Of a stretch of 64,000 bases of DNA, positions 8,544 through 16,644 are shown piece by piece. The position numbers and the translations under genes are program-made. Each line of letters begins with the position of its first letter. Position 1 is the first letter of the stretch. Source of the stretch: Virgibacillus sp. MSP4-1 (GTDB lineage Bacteria > Bacillota > Bacilli > Bacillales > Alkalibacillaceae). The DNA lies in contig NZ_CP048021.1 of NCBI RefSeq assembly GCF_010092505.1, positions 1,178,001 to 1,242,000 of the forward strand, in the 5' to 3' direction. Under the pieces are notes generated by a model. It was not told the origin of the DNA, did not search any database, and worked only from the letters and a program-made list of their open reading frames with translations.

Positions 8544-8846
8544 TTAATCAGCATATTTCTTTCCAAATACAGCTTTTTCTAAGTTAGACAGGCGTTTTAA
8601 AACATCGTAATTTACATTAGCGGTTGCAGGCTGTTGAGGTTGTCGTACTCTAGTATTTCCATTTTGTCCACTCTTTAACCGCTGATTTTCCTGAGTAAGT
8701 CGTTCAATTTCACCTTGCAATGCTTCATAATCCTGAATAACAATATCTAAAAATTGATCAACTTCCTCCTGGTTGTAACCTCGAATTGCTGTTTTAAAGT
8801 CCTTTTCCAGGATTTCTTTCGTTGTTAATTGTACACGTTCTGCCAT
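8544..8846 (-). CDS. gpsB: Cell division/elongation coordinator GpsB
   Basis: A 100-residue DivIVA-like coiled-coil protein that shuttles PBP1 (PonA) between septum and side wall. The N-terminal DivIVA lipid-binding block TKEILEKDFKTAIRGYNQEE is intact and is followed by a heptad-rich coiled coil. The conserved C-terminal trimerisation motif YDVLKRLSNLEKAVFG is also present. An open extension of nine codons exists upstream, but GGGGTG sits seven bases before the chosen ATG and the protein then aligns end to end with B. subtilis GpsB. Its partner ponA is 4.5 kb away. Confidence 0.95.
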   Translation of the reverse strand: MAERVQLTTKEILEKDFKTAIRGYNQEEVDQFLDIVIQDYEALQGEIERLTQENQRLKSGQNGNTRVRQPQQPATANVNYDVLKRLSNLEKAVFGKKYAD

Positions 8847-8914
8847 TTTATTCACCCCGCAACATACATTCATACATATTCTTTCAAATTCCTATCAAAA
8901 TGTCAATTTTCAAT

Positions 8915-9478
8915 TTAAGAATCGTATGTAAAATCACTTGCATTTTCCTGAATTTCCCGTACAGTTTCTTCTAAATCAAAGGATTGAATAAAGAAAATCG
9001 GTAAATGGCTGTCCTGCTTCTCGGCCTCGCGCAGAAAAAACTTTGGGGATCCTTCCTGCTCTTCATCATACAGCAACAAACAAGCATCACTTTTTTCCAG
9101 AAACCAGCGATCCTTCCTTTTAAATTGGTACGGTCCTTCATATTCCTTTTTAACCAGCGACTGATAAAAATCGGCCTGTCCAACTACCGTTTGATAAAGG
9201 GATTGCTGTTCCTCCTTCCACACCTGCTCCTGATTCAAAAATGGAGGAATCACCGCAAGTTTAATGTCATAGTGTTCTTTTAATTCAAGCACAACCTCAC
9301 CCGCCCAGAGTTCAGTTCCTGACTGTCCGGAAATCAGCACCCACTCGATGCCCTCATTTTCTATTAAAGGAATGATTCGTTTTCTAATCGCTTCCTTTAT
9401 AAAAAATATACGCTTGTCATTCCTATTAAATATGTTTAATTCATTTGATTTATAACCTGTAATCATTAAATTCTTCAT
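8915..9478 (-). CDS. ypsA: YpsA, SLOG-superfamily protein (DUF1273)
   Basis: A 187-residue cytosolic Rossmann-like protein. The N-terminal LMITGYKSNELNIFN and the VLISGQSGTELWAGE segment are signature blocks of the YpsA family, related to DprA/LOG nucleotide-binding proteins. In B. subtilis and Staphylococcus YpsA affects cell division and has been linked to FtsZ; no enzymatic reaction is established. It lies next to gpsB, the conserved neighbour. RBS GGAGAG five bases before the ATG. Confidence 0.9.
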   Translation of the reverse strand: MKNLMITGYKSNELNIFNRNDKRIFFIKEAIRKRIIPLIENEGIEWVLISGQSGTELWAGEVVLELKEHYDIKLAVIPPFLNQEQVWKEEQQSLYQTVVGQADFYQSLVKKEYEGPYQFKRKDRWFLEKSDACLLLYDEEQEGSPKFFLREAEKQDSHLPIFFIQSFDLEETVREIQENASDFTYDS

Positions 9479-9496
9479 CTTATCTCTCCATTTTTT

Positions 9497-9519
9497 GGAG
9501 GAGGAAACTCTCCTCCTCC
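9497..9519. repeat. Perfect hairpin between cotD and ypsA
   Basis: GGAGGAGGA (9497-9505), a 5-nt loop and TCCTCCTCC (9511-9519). Neither strand has U residues after the stem (minus strand continues AAAAAA), so it is not a standard intrinsic terminator, although it sits right after the cotD stop codon. Confidence 0.8.
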
Positions 9520-9528
9520 TTATGCTAT

Positions 9529-9903
9529 TTAGCAGCCATTGTAGGGTTTTTGATTCATGGATGCAGGTGACCCTGCATTGGGTACTCCTGGTCCCATATT
9601 CGCCGGTGATACCATGTTTGGCGATCCTGGTCCCATGTTAGCCGGTGATACCATATTTGGGGATCCCGGACCCATGTTGACATTCTGGGACTGCACATTA
9701 TTCATAACAGACTGTGTGTGTGGGTAATAATGTTTATTTTTGACTAAATGATGATTCATAATCGTTGTATGAGTGGGATGAATGTGATTCACTTCATGGG
9801 GTATATAATTATTTTTTACACAATGTTTTGTAGGATAAACAACATTTTGTGCCGGACTTACCCCCATGGGTTGGCAGCCTTTATGATGATGACGATGATG
9901 CAC
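9529..9903 (-). CDS. cotD: CotD-family spore coat protein with tridecapeptide repeats
   Basis: A 124-residue His-, Asn- and Pro-rich inner spore coat protein. The N-terminus MHHRHHHKGC, the VVYPTKHCV motif and the HEVNHIHPTHTT block are CotD hallmarks. From residue 76 to 114 there are three 13-residue repeats of the NMGPGSPNMVSPA type, which B. subtilis CotD, as I recall it, does not have. The start is GTG with GGGGAGG five bases ahead. Expected to be transcribed late in the mother cell (SigK/GerE in B. subtilis), but I could not identify a convincing SigK promoter by eye. Same location next to ypsA as in other Bacillaceae. Confidence 0.88.
   Translation of the reverse strand: MHHRHHHKGCQPMGVSPAQNVVYPTKHCVKNNYIPHEVNHIHPTHTTIMNHHLVKNKHYYPHTQSVMNNVQSQNVNMGPGSPNMVSPANMGPGSPNMVSPANMGPGVPNAGSPASMNQKPYNGC
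9562..9678 (-). repeat. Three 39-bp repeats inside cotD
   Basis: Codons 76-114 consist of three 39-bp units encoding NMGPGSPNMVSPA, NMGPGSPNMVSPA and NMGPGVPNAGSPA. The first two are identical in protein and differ only at silent sites. Confidence 0.85.
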
Positions 9904-9959
9904 AATATCCTCCCCTTTCCTGAACTCTACACTAACACTATATTACTTAAGGAAGAGAC

Positions 9960-9989
9960 ATGTACTAAGCCATGTACCTAAATATGTAC
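9960..9989. promoter_or_regulatory. Three ATGTAC half-sites at 12-bp spacing upstream of cotD
   Basis: ATGTAC occurs at 9960-9965, 9972-9977 and 9984-9989, exactly 12 bp apart and 57-86 bp before the cotD start. The rest of this 195-bp intergenic region holds only the cdd terminator. Possible operator; the binding protein is unknown. Confidence 0.4.
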
Positions 9990-10064
9990 ATTACACCACT
10001 TTTGTATGACTGCCTACGCCTACTCATCTGATTTTTGTCCAAAGATTATAATTCCTGTATCATA

Positions 10065-10092
10065 AAAAAACCTCCTGTTTAAAACAAGAGGT
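10065..10092 (-). terminator. Terminator of cdd
   Basis: An 11-bp stem with one mismatch-like C/U position (10070-10080 with 10082-10092), read on the minus strand as ACCTCTTGTTT...AACAGGAGGT and followed by seven U. Confidence 0.88.
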
Positions 10093-10098
10093 AACCAC

Positions 10099-10943
<845 letters not shown>

Positions 10944-10986
10944 GTGTTTACATCCTTTTTTCTTACACCTTATCACTTTTCACTGA

Positions 10987-11292
10987 TTATTTCATCCATT
11001 GTGCAAATCTTGTTAGAAAAGGGAGTGAATTGAAATCCTTTTTCATTTTGTTGTTTAAAACCTCTCCCTTTACTTCCTTGAATTTATCGTAAATAACTAC
11101 AAGTTCCAACGGCAGAGAGTTGATGTTGTTCTTCTGTTCAGCAAGGTATACTCCTGCTTCAGCATTGATTTTATCACTTAATCTCTTCTCCATGGCCCGA
11201 AGCTTTTGTTCAGCTTGTTCCAAGGCCCTGTCCAGTTCTGCACCACTGATTTTATGTTCCCTGCTTTCCTGATCCTTATAGGCTAAATTCAT
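10987..11292 (-). CDS. Unrecognised small coiled-coil protein
   Basis: A 101-residue hydrophilic protein that I do not recognise. Residues about 17-45 (ISGAELDRALEQAEQKLRAM and on) form a charged amphipathic helix likely to be coiled coil. The C-terminal half ends in a more hydrophobic FNSLPFLTRFAQWMK. There is no signal peptide, membrane helix or cysteine. RBS GGGAGG lies about ten bases before the ATG, and the in-frame codon just before is a stop, which fixes the start. It leads a two-gene unit with yppE; B. subtilis has other small ypp genes (yppF, yppD) at this spot, but similarity is not evident. Confidence 0.65.
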   Translation of the reverse strand: MNLAYKDQESREHKISGAELDRALEQAEQKLRAMEKRLSDKINAEAGVYLAEQKNNINSLPLELVVIYDKFKEVKGEVLNNKMKKDFNSLPFLTRFAQWMK

Positions 11293-11414
11293 TCACAATC
11301 AGCCTCCCTTTTTAAAATTCAATTATTTGTTACTTTCTGTCTTCTCCTTTTATCTCCTTTACGTCCGACAAAGAAAGAAGAAATGTTACAAAGGATTCGT
11401 TTTGTTTCATGGCA

Positions 11415-11446
11415 GGTATAGAATTATCGACATGCTTCACACTATA
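11415..11446 (+). promoter_or_regulatory. Candidate forespore (SigG/SigF) promoter of sspM
   Basis: GTATA (11416-11420) and CACACTA (11438-11444) are 17 bp apart, resembling SigG -35 (GNATR) and -10 (CATNNTA) elements. It is placed 20 bp before the sspM start and fits forespore expression of SASP genes. Confidence 0.45.
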
Positions 11447-11463
11447 ACTAAGGAGGGTTTGTG

Positions 11464-11580
11464 ATGGGTAAAAAAGAAAATCAGAAAAATCGTCAACCAG
11501 CAGAAGAAGAGCCAGTTCACAGAGGATGGAAAGGCGATGGAAATAAAAAACTGGATGGACCCAATCGTCCGTCTACCTGA
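11464..11580 (+). CDS. sspM: Small acid-soluble spore protein SspM (minor SASP)
   Basis: A 38-residue, highly charged peptide beginning MGKKENQKNRQPAEEEP and ending KKLDGPNRPST. The C-terminal GPNRPST is what I remember as the end of B. subtilis SspM (34 residues), and that gene lies in the same ypp neighbourhood. Minor SASPs are packaged in the spore core; the specific role of SspM is not known. An excellent RBS (AAGGAGGG, six bases before ATG) and a plausible forespore promoter support a real gene. The middle segment VHRGWKGDGN differs from B. subtilis. Confidence 0.8.
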   Translation: MGKKENQKNRQPAEEEPVHRGWKGDGNKKLDGPNRPST

Positions 11581-11589
11581 TATGTAGTC

Positions 11590-11632
11590 GCAAATGGCTG
11601 ATCATGGGTTTTCCAATAGATCAGCCATTTCT
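11590..11632. terminator. Shared hairpin between convergent sspM and yppC
   Basis: A perfect 12-bp stem (AAATGGCTGATC, 11592-11603, with GATCAGCCATTT, 11619-11630) and 15-nt loop. The yppC stop codon lies in the right arm. U tracts are poor on both sides, so efficiency is uncertain. Confidence 0.65.
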
Positions 11633-12565
11633 AAATTTTCCAGCTATAATGGAGAGCTTCTCAAGCGCTTTTCTTTTTTTATAGAAACGATCACCAATTG
11701 ATACTGGTTCTGAATGTGCTTCGTGCCACCACTCCTCCTGAAATAATCCAGGATCATACCAGTCGACCCGTTTCCTGTTATCATGCTTTATTTCCGGATA
11801 TACGTCTTCCAGAGCTTCTGCGGAGATGTACCTTTTATCCAGAAATTGCTCATATTCCCCCCTGGTCCCATCAGGTTCAACCTCCTCAGCAAACTGAAGG
11901 AATTGTTCATAAAAATCATTATGAAATAGTATGGATGCTAATTTTTTTCCCGTTTTAATTCTTTCGGTGACGTTGGTAAATTTTTTTATGGCCAAGCCGT
12001 ATAATATACCAGAAAGAGAAGGAAACAACACAGCGTTTAAATGAATTTTATCCTGAAGGAAATAAGGAACATTATAGAAAATTTTCCACTTAAAAAAGGG
12101 TTCCTCAATCACAGGTTTTTGAATCAGATTCTGTTCGTTAATGATTTGAGCGTATAACAAACGTTTTTCATTTTTATGTAACCAAAAATGCATCCATTCG
12201 TCTATCATAAACGTAGATACATAAAAGTACCTTAGTAAATGAAAGAGAGGTTGTTTATAACGGCTCGAATAATGGTAAATGAGTAATTGAGGGTAGGCGT
12301 CCGAAAAAATGAACCAGTTTGCCCTTTCATAGGTTATAAATAAATGGCGTGACATCCTCGCTGACAGCAAATTTTTATACGTGTCCGTTTTGAGGTCTGT
12401 CATATTCCAACCTGCATTTCGGGACACCATACTGGCCAGAAAGGACCACTTAATTTCACGGTTATTCAGATAAAACTTAAGATAGGCCTTGGTCCGTTCC
12501 ACATTATTGATGTTCTTTTTATCCGTTTGCTCTTTAATGTCAGTGATGATTTCATGATAATTCAC
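11621..12565 (-). CDS. yppC: YppC-family protein (DUF2515)
   Basis: A 314-residue protein matching the DUF2515/YppC family of Bacillaceae, with no known function. Recognisable blocks include WSFLASMVSRNAGWNMTDLK near residue 40-58, WFIFSDAYPQLLIYHYS, and a tryptophan-rich C-terminal DWYDPGLFQEEWWHEA. It has no signal peptide; aromatic-rich stretches such as LFHLLRYFYVSTFMIDEW may be buried helices rather than membrane spans. It is divergent from recU, as in B. subtilis, and ends in a hairpin shared with sspM. Confidence 0.85.
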   Translation of the reverse strand: MNYHEIITDIKEQTDKKNINNVERTKAYLKFYLNNREIKWSFLASMVSRNAGWNMTDLKTDTYKNLLSARMSRHLFITYERANWFIFSDAYPQLLIYHYSSRYKQPLFHLLRYFYVSTFMIDEWMHFWLHKNEKRLLYAQIINEQNLIQKPVIEEPFFKWKIFYNVPYFLQDKIHLNAVLFPSLSGILYGLAIKKFTNVTERIKTGKKLASILFHNDFYEQFLQFAEEVEPDGTRGEYEQFLDKRYISAEALEDVYPEIKHDNRKRVDWYDPGLFQEEWWHEAHSEPVSIGDRFYKKRKALEKLSIIAGKFRNG

Positions 12566-12650
12566 ACAAATCTTCCCTTCTGATTTTATGTTTTTAATAC
12601 CTTTTTTTCGTAAAATTTGATATGATACTGCAGTATAGGGGGAGGATTTT

Positions 12651-13244
12651 ATGCACTATCCGAATGGAAAAAAAAGAATGACGACAAATCAGTACAAAAA
12701 TACGATGAATCAGCCAACAAACTTTGGAAAGCGTGGAATGACCCTCGAAAATGATATCAATGAGACGAATAAATATTATTTGGAACGGAATCTAGCCGTT
12801 GTCCATAAAAAACCGACTCCTGTACAAATCGTACAGGTGGATTATCCAAAAAGAAGTGCTGCAGTGATCCGTGAAGCCTATTTTAAGCAAGCATCAACAA
12901 CTGACTACAATGGGCTTTATAAAGGAAAATATATTGATTTTGAAGCTAAAGAAACACGCAGTCGGACTTCTTTTCCTTTAGCTAATATTCACCAGCATCA
13001 GGTCGATCATATGAGGTCCGTAGCAGCACACGCTGGAATCTGTTTTCTCATTATTCGCTTGCAAAACCAGGAGGAATCCTTCCTTCTGCCCGCAGAACAA
13101 TTTTTCCCCTATTGGGACCAGCAGTTTCAGGGTGGCAGAAAGTCGATTCCTATTGACGCTATAAAAGAACATGGTTATAAGATTCCCTTTAGTTTACAAG
13201 CAAAAGTAGACTATCTAAAAGTCATTGATCAGGTCTATTTTTAG
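12651..13244 (+). CDS. recU: Holliday junction resolvase RecU
   Basis: A 197-residue nuclease that cuts four-way junctions during recombination and chromosome segregation, working with RuvAB and RecA. The PD-(D/E)xK core is visible: Asp85, Glu98 and Lys100 in YIDFEAKETRSRTSFPL, followed by the conserved HQHQVDHM (114-121). The N-terminal basic arm with NFGKRGMTLE contacts DNA. RBS GGGGGAGG precedes the ATG. It is transcribed with ponA, 18 bp downstream, the standard Firmicute pairing. Confidence 0.96.
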   Translation: MHYPNGKKRMTTNQYKNTMNQPTNFGKRGMTLENDINETNKYYLERNLAVVHKKPTPVQIVQVDYPKRSAAVIREAYFKQASTTDYNGLYKGKYIDFEAKETRSRTSFPLANIHQHQVDHMRSVAAHAGICFLIIRLQNQEESFLLPAEQFFPYWDQQFQGGRKSIPIDAIKEHGYKIPFSLQAKVDYLKVIDQVYF

Positions 13245-13262
13245 ACGGGAGGAGATTTAAAC

Positions 13263-15836
13263 ATGGCAGATCAAAGCCAATCTCGAATGCAACGAAGACA
13301 GCAAAAGAAACAGGACAAACAAAGTAAGTCCAAATGGAATTGGAAAAGAATCCTGATTATCTTTGCCATAATTGGTGGTGTCCTATTCGCAGGTGTGGCA
13401 GGAACCTTTGCTGTATGGGCAGCAGGTGCTCCTTCTCTGGATGCAGCAAGCTTATCGGATCCCCTTTCATCAAAAATCTATGATCGTGAAGGAAATCTGA
13501 TTGCTGATTTAGGCTCTCAAAAACGGACAAAGATTGAGTATGATGATATACCACAGGTGCTTGAGGATGCCGTAATTGCAACGGAAGACGCCAGGTTCCG
13601 CAGTCATTTTGGTATTGATTTCCAACGAATATTAGCCGCTGTCTGGGCTAATGTTACCGAAGGCTTCGGTGCTGAAGGGGCCAGTACCATTACCCAGCAG
13701 GTTGTGAAAAATGCCGTTCTTTCACAGGATAAAAGGCTTAAAAGAAAGGTTCAGGAACAATGGCTTGCCATGAAATTAGAAAGAAAGTATTCCAAGAATG
13801 ATATATTAACCATGTATTTAAATAAAATTCATTACGGAAACTCAACCTATGGTGTAGCCAAGGCAGCCGAAGTCTATTTTGGCAAGAAAGACTTAAGCAA
13901 ACTAACCTTGCCTGAAGCCGCTCTGTTAGCTGGTATTCCACAGCTGCCAAACGTATATGATCCGACAAAGAATCCTGAAAAAGCTCAGGAACGAAAAAAT
14001 GTTGTCCTGGATTTAATGGTTCAGCACGGAAAAATATCCGAAAAGAAAGCTGAAAAAGCCAAGAAAGTCCATGTAAATGAGCTTGTAGTAGAGGATTATG
14101 AATCAGACATCCCTTATGGAGACTTTTTAGAGAAGGTAGTAAAAGAAGTTAAGAACAAAATGGGGGATGAGGTTGATATTTATCAGGATGGTTTGAAAAT
14201 TTATACAACATTAGATCCTAAAGCGCAAAAACAAGTGGAACTTCTGTTAAGTGATTCAGAAAATAACCCACTGAGAGGTTATTTTAATAACGAAAAACTA
14301 CAGTCAGCATTAACCGTAGTTGACACAAAAACTGGAGAAATACTCGCTTTAGGCGGTCAATACAATGGAAAAGAAGGAATTGGTGCTGATTATAACTATG
14401 CCTTCCAGGATGGTTTCCAGCCTGGTTCTACTATGAAGCCGATTATGAGCTACGGACCGCTTATCGAAAACAAGAAGCGATCCACATACTACCAGTTTAA
14501 TGATACTGACCATGAATATTCAGATGGAACGGATATTTCAAACTGGGATAATAGCTATAGAGGGTGGAATACCATGAGATACCATTTAGCTTATTCCAGG
14601 AATATACCTGCCTTAAAGGCATTACAGGAAGTTGGAACAGATAAAGCAGCAGAATTTGCTAAAAAATTAGGCTTGCCTGTAGATAAATATAATGGAGTCT
14701 ATGAATCAGATGCCATCGGAGGACATATAGAACCGAACACGGTGCAAATGGCCGGTGCCTATGCTACGTTTGGAAATCAAGGAATTTTTAATAAACCACA
14801 CGCTGTAAAGAAAGTGGTCATGGGTGATAAAGAAATTGATTTCTCAGAAGAACCATCTGTAGCCATGTCTAAATATACAGCCTATATGATAAGTGATATG
14901 TTAAAAGATGTTGTACAATATGGAACAGGTACAGCCGCAAACGTCTCCGGATTGCCTCTGGCTGGTAAGACAGGTACCACCAACGGCAATCAGGATGCCT
15001 GGTTTAGTGGTTATACGACGAATTATTCCATCGCAGTTTGGACCGGATATCCTAAAACCAGTGATAGTCTGGAAGGAAAACAGGATGATATTCCTAAGCT
15101 AATGTTTAAGAATATCATGCAGCACATTTCACAAGGGGTAGAAACAAAGGATTTTGTAAAACCGGACTCTGTTGTAGAAGTTGGCGTTGAAAAAGGAACA
15201 CGTCCTGCAAAATTACCTAGTGAATTTACTCCTGAAGACCAGATTATCAACGAATTATTCGTAAAAGGTCATGAACCTGAAAAAGTATCAGAGAAATATG
15301 ACCAAATTGATCCAGTGCGTGAGTTAAAAGCGGAATACAATGAACAGGAAAAGGCTGTAGACCTTAGCTGGAACTATGAAGGTGAAGTTGAAAAAATTAA
15401 ATTTGAAGTAAAAGCAGGCATCGAAAATTCAGATTTACAAGTCATCACAAATACCGAAAACCAACAAGTTAAAGTAACCGACATTCGCCCTGGCTCTAAA
15501 GTTATTTTCGAAGTAACCGCCGTTCATAAAGATGATTCTGAAAACCGTAGTGAGTCCAAACGCGTTGAACTGGAGATTCCTGAAGAGGAAGAAGATCCTG
15601 ATGACATGCTACCAAATCCGGAAGAAGGAGAAGGTGATGGCCAAGAAGGTGGCGACAGCCAAGAAGGTGGCGACAGCCAAGAAGGTGGCGACAGCCAAGA
15701 AGGTGGCGGCAGCCAAGAAGGTGGCGGCAGCCAAGAAGGTGGCGACAGCCAAGAAGGTGGCGGCAGCCAAGAAGGTGGCGATACCCAAGGAGATAGTGAT
15801 GGTAACCAAATTGAAAACCCATTAGATGCAGCATAA
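13263..15836 (+). CDS. ponA: Penicillin-binding protein 1 (bifunctional class A PBP)
   Basis: An 857-residue peptidoglycan synthase. Order: basic cytosolic tail, one membrane helix (about 30-52), GT51 transglycosylase with ATEDARFRSHFGID (106-119) and STITQQVVKN (141-150), then a transpeptidase with Ser389-Thr-Met-Lys392, SRN (445-447) and KTG (569-571). A fibronectin type III-like domain follows (about 695-775), and then an acidic low-complexity tail with GDSQEG repeats and a final IENPLDAA. The tail sits outside the membrane. It is the target protein shuttled by GpsB, also in this window. Second gene of the recU operon, RBS GGGAGGAG. Confidence 0.96.
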   Translation: MADQSQSRMQRRQQKKQDKQSKSKWNWKRILIIFAIIGGVLFAGVAGTFAVWAAGAPSLDAASLSDPLSSKIYDREGNLIADLGSQKRTKIEYDDIPQVLEDAVIATEDARFRSHFGIDFQRILAAVWANVTEGFGAEGASTITQQVVKNAVLSQDKRLKRKVQEQWLAMKLERKYSKNDILTMYLNKIHYGNSTYGVAKAAEVYFGKKDLSKLTLPEAALLAGIPQLPNVYDPTKNPEKAQERKNVVLDLMVQHGKISEKKAEKAKKVHVNELVVEDYESDIPYGDFLEKVVKEVKNKMGDEVDIYQDGLKIYTTLDPKAQKQVELLLSDSENNPLRGYFNNEKLQSALTVVDTKTGEILALGGQYNGKEGIGADYNYAFQDGFQPGSTMKPIMSYGPLIENKKRSTYYQFNDTDHEYSDGTDISNWDNSYRGWNTMRYHLAYSRNIPALKALQEVGTDKAAEFAKKLGLPVDKYNGVYESDAIGGHIEPNTVQMAGAYATFGNQGIFNKPHAVKKVVMGDKEIDFSEEPSVAMSKYTAYMISDMLKDVVQYGTGTAANVSGLPLAGKTGTTNGNQDAWFSGYTTNYSIAVWTGYPKTSDSLEGKQDDIPKLMFKNIMQHISQGVETKDFVKPDSVVEVGVEKGTRPAKLPSEFTPEDQIINELFVKGHEPEKVSEKYDQIDPVRELKAEYNEQEKAVDLSWNYEGEVEKIKFEVKAGIENSDLQVITNTENQQVKVTDIRPGSKVIFEVTAVHKDDSENRSESKRVELEIPEEEEDPDDMLPNPEEGEGDGQEGGDSQEGGDSQEGGDSQEGGGSQEGGGSQEGGDSQEGGGSQEGGDTQGDSDGNQIENPLDAA
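15641..15784 (+). repeat. Eight 18-bp tandem repeats in the 3' end of ponA
   Basis: The unit CCAAGAAGGTGGCGACAG occurs eight times in succession with only A/G changes, plus a TAC variant in the last copy. It encodes (Q-E-G-G-D/G-S)n. Units are a multiple of three, so copy-number change keeps the frame. Confidence 0.95.
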
Positions 15837-15902
15837 TTTTTTCTTTTAAATGTCTTGTTAAATAGAAGTGAAATAGTGAGTATTTAAGCTTGAAACACAC
15901 TT

Positions 15903-15992
15903 ATTCCTGCGAGAGGAGTTAGACAGGTGATACCCCGCAGCGTAGCGAGGAGGCTCACCGTCCCGCGGAAAGCGAAGTGTAATTCAACGGCT
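15903..15992. repeat. Extragenic GC-rich repeat element of Bacillaceae
   Basis: This 90-bp GC-rich island holds GGTGATACCCCGCAGCGTAG, GAGGAGGCTCACCG and CCCGCGGAAAGCGAAGTG. I recognise this wording from dispersed intergenic repeats in halotolerant and alkaliphilic Bacillaceae. Its composition differs strongly from the flanking AT-rich DNA, and it has complementary GGTGA/TCACC segments that could fold. No coding capacity. Confidence 0.7.
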
Positions 15993-16026
15993 TTTGGTTT
16001 AGCAATTAACAATATAACGAATACTT

Positions 16027-16077
16027 AAAAGAGCAGAATCCCACATAATTATGAAGATGGGGATTCTGCTCTTTTTT
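16027..16077. terminator. Bidirectional terminator downstream of ponA
   Basis: A 16-bp arm (16027-16042, AAAAGAGCAGAATCCC) pairs with 16059-16076, followed on the plus strand by six U. The opposite strand also ends in U residues. It lies beyond the extragenic repeat, 190 bp after the ponA stop. Confidence 0.85.
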
Positions 16078-16216
16078 AGGCTCTAAAATAAATGTTGGGG
16101 GTACAGAAAAAATTCAGACAAATAAAAACACACAATCTCCCAATTTGGTTAGACTTTGTTTAGACCAATAAAACAACCACAATCAGGTTAGTGCTTCGAT
16201 GTTAAGGTAAACAAAG

Positions 16217-16414
16217 AAATTACCTGAGGTTATTGCGAAAGATAAATATAAGGGGATGCAGGTGGAGATAAGTATCAAACCATTATAGCCGATCCGGTTG
16301 AAAGAAAGCCATTAGAGATTCTGAAAAATCGCAAAAATGAACACTAATGGTCTATTTACGAGAACATGGAGATAACGTAGAGGTTGTAGTCATGGATATA
16401 ATGGCTCTTTGTAG
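16217..16414 (+). pseudogene. Decayed ISL3-family transposase fragment
   Basis: Three plus-strand reading frames together spell a transposase core. They are KLPEVIAKDKYKGM (16217-16258), GGDKYQTIIADPVERKPLEI with LKNRKNEH (16261-16344), and YLREHGDNVEVVVMD (16353-16397). The order and wording match the first catalytic-aspartate region (VVVMDM) of ISL3 DDE transposases. Frameshifts and stops separate the pieces, and both the N-terminal zinc-finger part and the rest of the catalytic domain are gone. No terminal inverted repeats were identified. Confidence 0.75.
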
Positions 16415-16550
16415 AAGGCATTAATAGTAAACCAAAGTCATTAAAAATAACGTATTGGGTTTTTGACAGTTTAGCTGCTTTAGATTAAAGGTATTATTAC
16501 ATCATCAGTACAAAAATATAAATGTTCGGGTCGCATAAATTTGGAGTGGA

Positions 16551-16567
16551 GTGAGCGAAGTGCTCAC
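16551..16567. repeat. Small hairpin downstream of nth
   Basis: GTGAGC (16551-16556), a GAAGT loop and GCTCAC (16562-16567), about 80 bp beyond the nth stop. It lacks a U tract. The surrounding 16415-16644 holds no gene that I can support. Confidence 0.4.
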
Positions 16568-16644
16568 CCCAACATTTGACTTAGAACTCTTTGTAATTAT
16601 ATCTCTTACTCATCGTATATTTACATACATTACTACGAGTCAAA

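Noticed and set aside
15641-15784. Possible CRISPR array
   Set aside because: Repeats are contiguous 18-bp coding units with no unique spacers, no leader and no cas genes.
15532-15825. A plus-strand frame encoding AKKVATAKKVA repeats, and minus-strand frames of CRHLLG repeats
   Set aside because: These are other-frame readings of the ponA 18-bp tandem repeats. They have no ribosome site and mirror the repeat period.
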